A DNA stretch of 19,561 bases from Gloeopeniophorella convolvens (taxonomy: Eukaryota > Basidiomycota > Agaricomycetes > Russulales), in contig WTXD01000190.1 of NCBI GenBank assembly GCA_022496205.1, positions 1-19,561 of the forward strand, given 5' to 3'. This document shows positions 1 to 9,294 of this stretch, in pieces. The first letter of the stretch is position 1; every line of letters starts with the position of its first letter. Made by a program: the position numbers and the translations under genes. The notes beneath the pieces are model-generated. The model saw only the letters and a program-made list of their open reading frames with translations. It was not told the DNA's origin and ran no database searches.

Positions 1-878
1 AAGTCGTCGTCTGAATCTGGGATTGCGTATTGGTCGCGTGAATGGGTATGGCCTGTCCTTGCACGCGTTTTGGGGTCGATAGGTTCTGTGGGTAGTGTTG
101 TGTTGGCGTCACGGGTACCCCGTATTGGGGTGCTTGATGAGCTGGCACGGCTTGCTGTGTTTGGGGATATATGCCATCCATAACGTAGTATTTGTTGGGC
201 GGAGTGGAGTCAGGCGTCGACTCGGGTGCCCTGCGCTTGAGAGAGGTCGTTGGTGTCTGAGGCGGATAGATGCCTTTTACGTTCGGGTCCACTCGAGGTT
301 GAGAGGCAATTTCCTCCTGGAGGCCGGGACATTCTTCCTCGGCCAATCCTTCCAATAAGCTCTTCCGAAGCCTATAGAGAACGCGCTGCTCGGACGCTAC
401 AAGCCTAACAGTTTCGATCATATGTTGTTCCCATTGTGCGGTGGTTGCATTATATGCGTCGATGAAGGAGTTCTGCGTGAGCGAGAGCGACGAGAGGAGC
501 GAAGGAAATTGCGAGAGCTGCAGAAATGGAAATGTGGGCAGAGGGTGTAGTAGGCGGAGTGGCGTCGCATGAGCCTAGCCAGTTTCAAATGCAATGATTC
601 GGCAAGAACGACGCGGAGTGTTCAGCGGATCCAAGCAAGCCAAGCACACGGATACTTACCTTGTACCAGATCACCAGCATCACGGAACGTTTATAGAGCT
701 CTTCACTCTGACTTGGCCCAGGCGGCTGGGCATGAGTTGTACCTCCGTTGAGGTGGGAGTGATTCCGTTGGGTAGACGGAGGTTGTGCCTGCCGATCGTC
801 ATGAATACCGACGACAATGCGCTCAAAAAAGAGACTGACGGAGGACGGGATAGCCTGGTCATCGTATGCCTGTTCCAT
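1..878 (-). CDS. Unrecognised protein, 5' part of gene (runs off the left edge)
   Basis: Two exons are visible: 878-660 (73 codons from the ATG at 878) and 574-1, joined by an 85-nt intron with donor GTAAGT and acceptor GGCTAG. The frame crosses the junction in phase 0 and stays open to the window edge, giving about 264 codons with no stop. The first part is polar. Around residues 95-160 there is a helical, charged stretch (ends of it read AYNATTAQWEQHMIETVRL and LYRLRKSLLEGLAEEE) that could be a coiled coil. After that the protein becomes Pro/Thr/Gln-rich and low in complexity, with two GIYP repeats. I recognise no domain; the composition suits a nuclear or regulatory protein, but that is inference. 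It lies downstream of, and in the same direction as, the first laccase. The ATG at 878 is chosen because no in-frame upstream exon is obvious; the true start could be further upstream. Confidence 0.6.
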
Positions 879-1090
879 ATCAGGTAACGTTGGAATGGCG
901 AGTAGAGCAAGTCAGACGAAGCGGGCATTGTGAGAGAGGAAGACGAGACAAGCGAAGCGTGAGAGGCGAGGAGGACAGAGATGCTGAGGGCATACGGACT
1001 CACCAAGGTCTCTCCGTTGGGGCCCACGGACGGCGGACGAGGGATGCGCGTGGCTGTGTCGCTCGTGGACCCACGCTTACTCAGCCTTCT
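879..1090. other. Intergenic stretch with no recognised feature
   Basis: This is the gap between the start of the left-edge gene and the left end of duplication arm A. Short open frames on both strands here have no recognisable similarity. It probably holds the promoter of the minus-strand gene starting at 878. No convincing TATA box was picked out. Confidence 0.4.
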
Positions 1091-1157
1091 GGTCCACCAC
1101 GCTCTCGGCTCGACCTTCCTTGCTACACACTGGACCACCCCGCTGCTTATGAGAGCA

Positions 1158-1172
1158 CGGTCCCTAGTCCCT
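1158..1172. other. Probable hAT excision footprint at the empty site of arm A
   Basis: Where arm B carries a hAT element flanked by CCGGTCCC on both sides, arm A reads CGGTCCC-TA-GTCCCT. That is a nearly complete target-site copy, two bases identical to the element terminus (TA), and a second partial target-site copy. Imprecise hAT excision typically leaves such scars. Local slippage in CCCT repeats is an alternative. Confidence 0.5.
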
Positions 1173-1409
1173 CCCTCAATCTCCGACTCAAGCCCTTTCG
1201 GACACAAATTCGAGCACCCCGGGATTCAGAAAAGCGATGTGTTGTATAATTCAGTATAATAGATCGTGCATTATTCATTGTAAGGTAGTATGTGACCAAC
1301 GAATCAGCGAAGGGATCGAAGAATGATCGTACAAAAAGAGTCCACAGCGAAACCAAAGCAAAACCGCCCTCCGTTAGACCAGACAGGTATAGTCATCTCC
1401 GGAAGACCT

Positions 1410-3778
1410 TCATTGTCCGTGTTCGTGTCCATGGCCAAGATCCGTCTGCGTTCCGTTGAATTGATTGTACCGGGGGCACAGTTGCTTCCAATCCTCTAAG
1501 ATGAAGTAAGAAGTGAGTGTGCCTCCCGGACACAAATGCGAAGGGTCCGCACCGGAAATCACGGCCGTGGACGGGACGTTAGGAACGTCCTCGGCGAAAA
1601 CAGCAGCGAAGCCGCTAGTAGAAGATTGTGAGCCATCGAGTATGCATATGGCTATCGAGTGACTTACGCGGAAAGATGCCAGTCGATATGGCAGTGCAAG
1701 AACCACGGCCCAGGGTTGTCAGCCTCGAAGCGGATCGTCACCTCATCACCGCGCCACCGATACTGACCACGTCGCGCACGACGGGATTATCAAAGTTGTA
1801 GGTGCTGTTCCCGGCACTGCGAACAACATGGAAGGAATGACCGTGAAGATGGATCGGATGCTGCAAGACTGTCAACAAGGCTCAGGCGTTAGAATGGTCA
1901 CAGAGACGCACAGGACCACCGGTGACACCAGCTGGGATGGTCAACTCGACGGAGGCACCACGCTTCAGGGGATAGATGCTGCCTTGGGGAAGGAGTTCCT
2001 GGGGCTTCTTCTTTCCAGACAGGATCTGGAGCAAGACAGGGATGGGCGGGTCTTTGAAGGTGACATTATTCACGAAGAACGCGGACGGCGGTCGTTCTAG
2101 ATACGACGATAAGATAAGATGCCGCACGAGCGCGTACTAGCCCCGCAGACTCACGATGGTGACGTTCAAGTTGATGTTGTGATCAGCCCCACCGGGGACA
2201 GGCTTCCCGGGCTAATCGTAATCAGCATCAAAACTGCGGTCCCGCGAGCCAACGCAGCCACCGGCTTACCACACGCGTCCGGGTCAAAGGCTAAAACACA
2301 GACGTCCAGGTTCAATGAAACACACAGCCAAACATGTGGGAAATGAACGCACATGGAGGTTCGTTTCCACGAGCGGTCGCGAACCGCCAGTCTGCTTCGT
2401 GGTCGGATCTTCGCGCTTCGCGCCGCGGTACCGCAGGACGGCAGAGTTGACACCGTTATCGGTCGTGTCGCCGTCCCGGTTCGGGAGAGAACGGATCCCT
2501 GTTCATGTAGTGTATGAGCGTCTGCCCTCCATCCTGTCGCAATGACTCAACGCACAGTAGTTCGAGACAGGCTGATTCGCATTCAGCTGTGTCGTGACGT
2601 CAGTGCATGCTCAAGATCAAGGCGACAAGGCACGCATCGAGTGCTTACCACAAACGAGTAACGCTGACCCGCAAAGATCTGGATCTGGTCCACGATCAAG
2701 GGCTGCACGTTGATTCCATCCACTTCAATGATTGTAAGGAGGTGGTTGTCGATCGAGAACGTGAAGTTGGGATCGCAAGAGATAGAGACAAGCCGGAAGC
2801 GATACCTAAACAACAGGTCAGTGATCTACTCCTGTGAAGATGAGGGCACAGGCGCAGGCGGACCTCTTGCGTTGTTCCACATTGACAACCGCAAGATCCG
2901 TGGAAGGACCACCGGCCCAGCGGCCGGCGCCGTTGATGAGCGTCGAGTTGAACGCAGGGGGCCCAGGAGGCTGGTTGCGCGACAGGTAATGGTACCAGTC
3001 AGCGAGGGTGATGATAGTGGAATCTGGCGTATGCAATTTAAGGGGCCGAGATTCAGAGCCACAGACTCGGCGACTTACCGTCATCGACGTCGTACAGACC
3101 CGCATGGGGATCATGAGGATCGCGTACAACAAGCACACCACGCAGACCATCGCAGTACTGATTCGCGAAGTGGCTGTGGTACCAGAAGGTACCCTATTCC
3201 CGGCGTCAGTTCGTGTATTGGGTTCATAACACGCCAACACCTACTGCCTGATCAGGAACAGGGAATTTGTACAGGAATGAGTCGCCGGGCGTGATAGGGC
3301 ATTGCGTCACGGAGGCAGCACCGTCGAACGCGTTGTGCCCGTGCTGGTCGATGCCGTGCCAGTGCTGGATGAACACGTTAGCTGGTCACATTCAGGTTGA
3401 CAGGATCCAGAATACACACGATGGAGGTGAAGACGTCCATGTCTGTGTCATGGAGTTGATCGATGACATTAACACTGAAGGTGTCTCCCTGCGGCCCAAT
3501 CACGTCAGTGTTTACTTCATGAGTAGCTTCATCTTGGAACTGACCTTCTCTCCTGCGATAGTAGGTCCCGGGAATGTGCCACCAGCGAGGACGGTGCTGA
3601 GAGGCACAATGAGTATCGAACAGAAGATGAACGTCTGGTCTATTACTTACGGCCGCTCGAAGCCATCGGGAGCGATGACCTTGTTAACTATGCGTAAGTC
3701 GGTCTTGGGACCAATAGACGCATTCGCGCTGCCCGAAAGAAATAAGGCAAGAGACACAAAGGGGAATAAGTTAAGCAT
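1410..3778 (-). CDS. lcc: Laccase, copy 1: 15 exons, two single-base deletions
   Basis: A multicopper oxidase (secreted p-diphenol:O2 oxidoreductase) in arm A. Exons: 3778-3651, 3596-3545, 3488-3420, 3364-3245, 3193-3079, 3023-2864, 2805-2649, 2586-2556, 2498-2353, 2290-2270, 2211-2155, 2096-1912, 1860-1668, 1614-1553, 1495-1410. All introns are GT-AG, 51-62 nt. A signal peptide ([20 protein letters not shown]) is followed by mature SIGPKTD. Copper motifs [17 protein letters not shown] and HCHIDWH are all present, with an axial Phe, and the C-terminus is His-rich (GHGHEHGQ). Compared with copy 2, exon 12 is 185 instead of 186 nt (one G lost at 2087-2091) and exon 13 is 193 instead of 194 nt (one C lost at 1749-1750). 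As written, the frame breaks before the last two copper-ligand motifs, so no active enzyme results. Either this is a recent pseudogene or the two bases were miscalled; with both counted the model is 527 codons. The L1 loop after HWHG is unusual ([14 protein letters not shown]). Confidence 0.9.
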
Positions 3779-3873
3779 TATGGGTCAACGTCTGACGGCC
3801 TGGAAAGAACGATGGGCTGGGGGACACGACCACTGGGGCGCCGCTGGGATCGTAGAGGAATAGAGGCGGGGTA

Positions 3874-3883
3874 GGCTTATATG
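3874..3883 (-). promoter_or_regulatory. TATA box of laccase copy 1
   Basis: On the minus strand this reads CATATAAGCC, 96-105 bases upstream of the ATG at 3778, and it is conserved at the same distance in copy 2. A second TATA-like stretch (GTATAAAATGCC) lies at 3938-3949, right beside the inversion breakpoint. Confidence 0.55.
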
Positions 3884-3953
3884 CCTGAACGGAACAGATC
3901 ACGAGTGAAGAATGCCTGAAATGAGAGCGGGATGGGAGGCATTTTATACGCGT

Positions 3954-4252
3954 TCCTCGGTGATTTCAGCCGTGACATGGATATCCGTTTTCCCCGGTGC
4001 CAACGACCCCCTCCCGATGCCGACCACCACGATATCGCTGGTCAAACTCGGAGATCTTGGGCACGGGCTGTCACAGGGTGCTATGGCGGTGCCGCGCTGG
4101 CCACAGACTCGACACACCCAAGCTCCGGGCTGTGGTAGGCGGGCTCTTGGCGATATCGGGTAGGAGCGTCCATACCAACAATTCAACAGCCTCGATTGAA
4201 TGGTTTCATGCGGGTGGATATGTCCGCGCCTTTGTCTCCTGCTTCTTGACCC
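3954..4252. other. Promoter block inverted relative to arm B
   Basis: This block matches the reverse complement of 12099-12434. For example, the left end TTCCTCGGTGATTTCAGCCG here appears at the right end of the arm B block as its complement. Sequence on both sides (ATTTTATACGCG on the left, TGTTGTGATTGAGA on the right) is collinear between the arms. The block starts about 175 bases upstream of the laccase ATG and so probably contains its upstream activating region. No long terminal inverted repeats are visible at the breakpoints. Confidence 0.8.
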
Positions 4253-4605
4253 AGGATGTTGTGATTGAGACGCCCAGGGAGGAACCCACAACAATCCTGA
4301 GGGGAAATCTGTCGTGGACCGTTGGCGGCTATCAACAGACTTGCCATAAAACGTCGGCGGTGGCAAGTGACTGGCGACTACTGGCACCCATATACATACA
4401 GCAACTCGGCAGTTGCACTGGCTTTGTCCATATGCAGTCGTCTCTGCGTCTTTTCTGCGCTGCGGGTAGAAGTTTAGAGCACAACGTGCTGCGATTCTAA
4501 CGCCGGCGTGACCACCGAATGACGCACGCCACAAGTCCTGTGAAACAAGCTCCATGCATGGGCACGCGTTTTGAGTCCATGCGCAGCGGGCACTGGGTGA
4601 AGGTA

Positions 4606-5479
4606 TTGATCAGGGGGATCGGGCCGGCAGGCCGGCACCGGGGGTTAGGTAGTTAAGTTAGTCCGGTCCGGGTCGCTGCTATCAGAAATTTGGACCCCCC
4701 TTTTACAGCAATAAGTGTTCATATGATTCGTCCGGTGCGCTCGCATGATGAGCACAAGACTCCAACAACTCCACTTCTCACGCCAGGCACCTCACTCACG
4801 GACGTTGTCTCCGGTTACCCGTCCTTCCCTTTCAAGTTGTAACTTGTGCCCCGCCGTCCCGCTCATTGCCCAACACGGGTTCAAGCAACAACCACCCTCG
4901 GACTTGGCCTTTCTCGGCTTGCTTGCTCACCGCCACGGCCAAGGCAGCAGGACAGAGTGAGACGACAGGGCTGCAAGACGAATCGCCGTCATTACACTCC
5001 ATCAGGAATACTGGTCACCATTTTTGTGGCGCGGCTGTGTGCAAACGGACGAACGATACGAAAATTACTATAAAGTTGTCCAATTTCTCACACTTTAGGG
5101 CATTGGTTTTCGCACAGAGCACCGTCTTCAGCTCCATCCAGGCGGGCAGCGCCTTCTCATTCGTGCTGGACGTCTTGTCTTGGTTATGTCCGCGAGTTCC
5201 TTGGCCGTGGGTGAGGCCGGCACACAGAGCCCCAAGGGCAAGGCATCCGCGCTCATGCTGCACACGTATGGCGTGATTGGGCAGTGGGGGGCAGCCCGAA
5301 CACAAACGAGGTGCGCGCAGCGGGGTGCGGTGTGCTGGCAGGCATGTTCTGACGGAGGCGGACAGGAATGTTCTGTGTGGTTTCCTGGACGCAAATATAC
5401 ACGGATGTTGTTGCTGCTAGTGCTATCACTAGACCAAGGTACTTGGACCAATTACGACAATGGCCCACTAGCACAGTTC
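4606..5479. other. Spacer between duplication arms, no recognised gene
   Basis: This follows the end of arm A. It holds a G/C-rich patch (about 4610-4640), pyrimidine-rich sequence around 4760-4930 and scattered short frames. Minus-strand fragments at about 5170-5470 could be the degraded 3' end of the adjacent RRP45 relic, but I cannot align them to that family with confidence. Confidence 0.4.
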
Positions 5480-6345
5480 GATGCGCTTGTGCGCCCAGTC
5501 GTCCTGCACATGCATGTCAAACCATATGCCGAACTCGTGCGTGCGCTGTGCCGCCGCCGCACGAGCGTGCTGTGCGCGAGGTGCGCCTTGAGCAATCCCA
5601 GGTCGAGCGGCGTGCGCACGCCATCCTCCTCCCCATCCTCCTCACCCACGCCAAAGAAGGGCACGAGATGCAGAATGGTGTGTAGTGCTGCACAAGAGGG
5701 ACGGGTGTGCACGTGCGCGGCGCGTGCAGCATCACGGCATGCTTAATGACCTCCCCATCGAGCCAGTGGAAGTGTTGCAGCGCAGCAGCACCTGCAAGAA
5801 CGGCGGCATCGAACATGTTGCTAGTATTTGAGGGGCCGTGCAGCGCAAGGCATATGTGCCAGACCTGGGGTGCGAAGGGAGCGTGAGGGGGAAGGAACAG
5901 ACACACTTACCAGCGAGGATGCAGAGCGCCCCTACGTGCAAGTGCAACGTCTTCCTCGCTCTACTTGCACGGGGGCAGGCACACGTTGTTTGAGTGCGCA
6001 TGGCAGCGCAGGCATGGCGGGGCAGGTACCGGCCGGGCTTGACCTCACTCGTGGCCATGGGTGAGAGCTTGGCGTGGATGGAGAGCATATACCTTTGAAA
6101 GGGCATCGCGGCTCGGGGCGTACGACGTGCGCATCGACCTGTGTGATCACGCTGCAATTCGTAGCTCAGTCAGCTAGCGCATGGGTGTGGGCCGGGGCGT
6201 GTACACACTGCGTCTTGCCGAGGGCGAGCTCGGCGTGGCCGAGTGAGGGAGGGGCCAAAGATGACGTTGAGCACGCAGGGTCTGCTAAACTCGAGGTGGT
6301 GGCCAGTGTCGAGCGCAGCGAAGAAAGTCTTGCTCAGAGGTAAGT
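5480..6345 (-). pseudogene. RRP45: Decayed RRP45 (exosome RNase PH-like subunit) relic
   Basis: Reading the minus strand in three shifting frames gives the ordered landmarks of Rrp45/EXOSC9, the RNase PH-fold ring subunit of the RNA exosome. In order they are: FGPSL then GHAELALGKT (6280-6220); VITQVDAHVVRPEP (about 6150-6110); LSIHAKLSPMATSEVKPGR (about 6085-6025); GALCILAGK (about 5935-5910); VWHICLALHGPSNTSNMFDA, VLAGAAALQHFHW and PVPLVQHYTPFCIS (about 5870-5660); and LDLGLLKAHLAHSTL (about 5610-5565). Intron-like GT/AG signals survive between GKT and VITQVD. The frame changes at least four times and many family residues are replaced, so this is far more degraded than the frameshifted genes on the right. 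An intact copy presumably exists elsewhere, since the exosome ring is normally essential. It lies between the two duplication arms and is not itself duplicated here. Confidence 0.7.
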
Positions 6346-6548
6346 AGAGGGGCGATGGTAACCGCAACCTGGTGGCAAGCCGCGTCTGGTGCGACCTGGT
6401 GCGACCGTGCGCCGGCCCGTGACAGTTGACTACAGGATGTTCTTGCTCTAGTATCTGATCTCAATTTCTAAATGTACTACGGATACTAGAGTGGGGTAGA
6501 GTAAGACATAATGAGGGAAGATGGCGAAGGGAGAACAAGAAAGCTAGC
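6346..6548. other. Short spacer, no recognised feature
   Basis: This lies between the RRP45 relic and the start of arm B. It includes a small tandem repeat, GGTGCGACCTGGTGCGACC, near 6388-6407. Nothing else was recognised. Confidence 0.3.
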
Positions 6549-6622
6549 GGTCCACCACGCTCTCGGCTCGGCCTTCCTTGCTACACACTGGACCACCCGC
6601 CGCTTATGAGAGCACCGGTCCC
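6549..6622. repeat. Duplication arm B, left fragment cut off by the hAT insertion
   Basis: The 74 bases match 1091-1164 almost perfectly and include the target site CCGGTCCC at their right end. The rest of arm B resumes at 9307, directly after the transposon, which shows that the element split a previously continuous arm. Confidence 0.85.
6615..6622. repeat. Left target-site duplication CCGGTCCC
   Basis: An 8-bp direct repeat identical to 9307-9314, immediately outside the transposon termini. Eight bases is the hallmark length for hAT elements. Confidence 0.85.
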
Positions 6623-6634
6623 TAGTGTTGCCGC
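6623..6634 (+). repeat. hAT left terminal inverted repeat
   Basis: TAGTGTTGCCGC, the exact reverse complement of 9295-9306. TAGTG fits the YARNG start of hAT termini. Confidence 0.85.
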
Positions 6635-7235
6635 GAAGTCTAAGTGCTTCGAAGTAACTTCGCTTCGCTTTGATCACGTTACGTGTTCGACTTCACTTAG
6701 ATTTGGCTAAGTTCGCTTTGAGGTCACTTCGAAGTGGTGCTAAGTGGTGCGGGGAGCCCCTCGCGACGGCTGGCGACCAATCAGCGACGGGCGCAGTGCC
6801 GCGCAGTGACAAGAGTAACGCTAGTGACTTGTGTGACATGATCCGATGATCCGAGAAGTTCCGAAACCTTTTCCGAAACTGTCCGGACACCGCACAACCA
6901 GAGCCGGTGCATGTGATGCGTGACTCCAAACCTCTTGCAACCGCCGCTTAAAAGCTAAGCTAAGTTGAGCTAAGTTGCTTCAAAGTGTGGGAACTTAGCA
7001 CGAGTTTCCACTTAGCTTACACCGCCAAACGACGCCGGACCCGCTTTCGACGTCCCGGCGGATGGCGTTGAATTGAGCACGTGTGGGCCTCTGGCGGATA
7101 TCACGTAGATATATTTTCGATGACGGGCACTGACATCGTTTGGACCTCCGGTTGTGACGTCTTTTTGACATCACCAAATAAGGAGGTCGACGGAATGCCT
7201 CTCAGACCTCGATCCGAGGTCGCGCTCTCGACTTA

Positions 7236-7933
7236 CTATGACCAATCGGGAAGTGGACACAAATATTCACTTCCTGGTAATCTCGGGTTTTTCCTCAATC
7301 AAATCTCTTGGAACTTTGCATGTGTATTCCTTGATGTGTTTTTTATGTACCTATTAAGTTCTAGATTTATTTGTTGAGATCTGAGCGTGCCAGAGCAAAG
7401 CCGAAGTCGAGAGAAAAGTGCCTGCAAGGAGTGCGCGCTTGTCACGGATTGTCACGCCTGCTGGGATCATAGATTCGATCTCATCGTGGACCGGAACCCA
7501 CTGATGCACATTCGCGCAACGCGTCGTTCACGCGCTCCGGCGGCGGAGCTTAGATCTCCTCTGTCACGCTTAGAGCTCCCCCGGAGGGAAAGCTTTCGCA
7601 GATGGTGTTCTACCCATGTGAATGACACAAAACTTGGAGATATAGTAGATATGTATAAGTGTATTGTGAATATCAGGTTTCATGGCGTATAAGCTATTTC
7701 TTACCTTGTTCCTGGAGGATTGGCAGCTGTCCACATCAATGTCTCAGAAGTACCGATTTCTCTAGCATCATCTAGCAGCTCAATCGGCTTAAAACTTCGC
7801 AAGCACGTAGAACGGATCTATGCATTCACTGGATAAAAATATCGACAAATGCTATGCAGCCATTGTTGCATGCGGAGTCAATCTTTCCAAAATGTTCACT
7901 TCCTGGTCATGTTCACTTCCTGATTGGGCATAG
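7236..7933. mobile_element. Nested TA-flanked inverted-repeat element (possible Tc1/mariner-type MITE)
   Basis: The left arm CTATGACCAATCGGGAAGTG and the right end, whose complement reads CTATGCCCAATCAGGAAGTG, form an imperfect terminal inverted repeat of about 23 bp. Both ends are flanked by TA (7234-7235 and 7934-7935), the target duplication of Tc1/mariner-like transposons. The motif TTCACTTCCTG recurs inside (7267, 7891, 7911), including a tandem pair at the right end. No transposase frame is present. It lies wholly inside the hAT element. A chance hairpin is possible, but the matching arm ends and TA flanks make a MITE more likely. Confidence 0.5.
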
Positions 7934-8430
7934 TAGCATTTTTCTGGCAACTGGGCACACCAAAGGTGCCGCACGCACCATCTGTCACATATTGTCACGC
8001 TACGGTCACAAGCCAATGGCGCCGTTGTTCAGCCTTGCAGGACTCCTCCCCTCACACCTATCAGCATAGTCTCTCTTCTGCGTTGCTGCTATCCTCTCCC
8101 CTCACGATCTCTTTTCAAGTTAGGCTTCACAAGTACTCTGCCATAGGTGAATTCTTGTCTTGCTTCATATGGCTCTCGGTGTCACGATCTCAGCCCGCGG
8201 CTTCCGGGCCGGGCGAACCGACCCCGACGACCCTGTTGACGACTGCAGATGTCCGCGCCAACTTGGTGCGGTACGACCAGCAGCAGCAGGGACTGACGAG
8301 CATAGATGACCGGCTTCGACGCCTCGCCCTTGGACCGAGTTCTCCGCAGTCACGTGACCGAGCACGTGATGAGACTCGTGACCGGGCCTAGGCCATGACG
8401 CTGACGAAACGCGGATGACTCACTGCTGAC

Positions 8431-8924
8431 TGATGGTGACGTCAGCTGAGTGAGCGTTCAGTCAGCATGTCTATTTATAGCATGCCCCACTTGTACTCCG
8501 CGCTTCCTGACCCACATGAACCCGAACCAGTAGCTTAGTCAGTAGGTACCCTTGTAGTATATAAGGACCTGCCAGTAGCGTCTTAGCTCCTTAGCTTTGA
8601 CCTCCTGTAATATACTGGAGTTTCAGTGGCATCCTCTAGTGTGCTTGATCGCCACCCGACTTGCCCCATCGCTCTTCATCCTCTACTGCGACCGCGAGGC
8701 TTAGGTCTTGCAAGTCCTTCGGCAGAACCCCTGCACAGCACGTGACACTCGGTGTCCTGCCAGCCCACAGCAACTCAAGCACACTGTCCCACACACCCGG
8801 TTTAGCCCGCCCCCACTCCCTGCCTCCTACCACTTGTGCAGACCGGCCCTTTTCTCTCTGCCATCTGGTTTACCCATCCCTGCCATTCACACTGTGTAGA
8901 GACCCTACTCTTTCATGGTATCAG
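8431..8924 (+). mobile_element. Possible Ty1/copia LTR remnant with primer-binding site
   Basis: The sequence TTCA at 8911-8914 is followed at once by TGGTATCAGC, which resembles the initiator-Met tRNA primer-binding site just inside the 5' LTR of copia-type retrotransposons. Upstream are LTR-like features: a palindromic TGACGTCA at 8435-8442, TATA-like TATTTATAG (8471-8479) and GTATATAAGG (8557-8566), and CTCCTGTAATATACTGGAG (8602-8620). The 5' boundary is unresolved; TG dinucleotides at 8431 and further left are candidates. No gag or pol follows the primer site, so this would be a truncated relic inside the hAT element. Confidence 0.35.
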
Positions 8925-9294
8925 CAATCATGTTCATTGATGGTTGGCCCTGTTTGTCGTGTATCATATGTACCATGTACCAATTCATCGCAGTAGTATA
9001 TCAGAACAATGAAGCAGTACTTTTGTCCCAACCTGAATGTTCCCAATGCTGCAGAGAACCGTGCCCGAGACTGCTGGCCAACCATTGGCTGCAACCAGAC
9101 ACGGACAGGCTGTCACACATGTCACGCGTTCACGTAATGGGGAGGTCAAACCGACCTCGATCTGGCTGAGGTCAGACGGAGGTCCTGGCGGCTGGCATCC
9201 ATCCGACATCCGATTGGAGCTCGAACCGAGCCCGACTTTTCGGACATCGAAACCGGGGTGCGGGGAGTTTGGCGGTGTAGCTTAACTTAGCTTA

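Larger units (their letters stand above)
1091..4605. repeat. Segmental duplication, arm A (direct repeat of 6549-12770)
   Basis: The sequence from GGTCCACCAC at 1091 to about 4605 matches 6549-6622 plus 9307-12770 in the same orientation. It includes the laccase 3' flank, all exons and introns, and the promoter. Matching stops abruptly at 1091/6549 and fades after GGTGAAGG at about 4605/12770. Arm A lacks the 2684-bp transposon of arm B. One upstream block (3954-4252) is inverted relative to arm B. Conservation is patchy: parts including introns are identical, others clearly diverged. Confidence 0.9.

Noticed and set aside
680..1207. A 175-codon minus-strand open frame overlapping the left-edge gene.
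   Set aside because: It is in a different frame from the spliced model, which continues through a good intron into a 191-codon open exon. This frame also crosses the left breakpoint of the duplication.
2710..3863. Long plus-strand open frames opposite the laccases (such as 2710-3294 and 3267-3863, with counterparts at 10860-11177 and 11416-12009).
   Set aside because: They are antisense shadows of laccase exons, cross the laccase introns without splice logic, and show no protein family features.
4610..4640. Palindromic GGGCCGGCAGGCCGGCACC, considered as a transcription terminator or transposon end.
   Set aside because: It is a short GC palindrome with no matching partner, target duplication or T-run, so no function can be assigned.
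5180..5746. A 188-codon plus-strand open frame.
   Set aside because: It runs antisense to the RRP45 relic and low-complexity GC-rich sequence; the composition (Cys, Ala, Arg, Thr rich) is typical of a chance frame.
7924..8391. A 155-codon open frame inside the hAT element, considered as a transposase fragment or gag remnant.
   Set aside because: No transposase, zinc-finger or gag motif can be recognised, and it begins inside the nested element.
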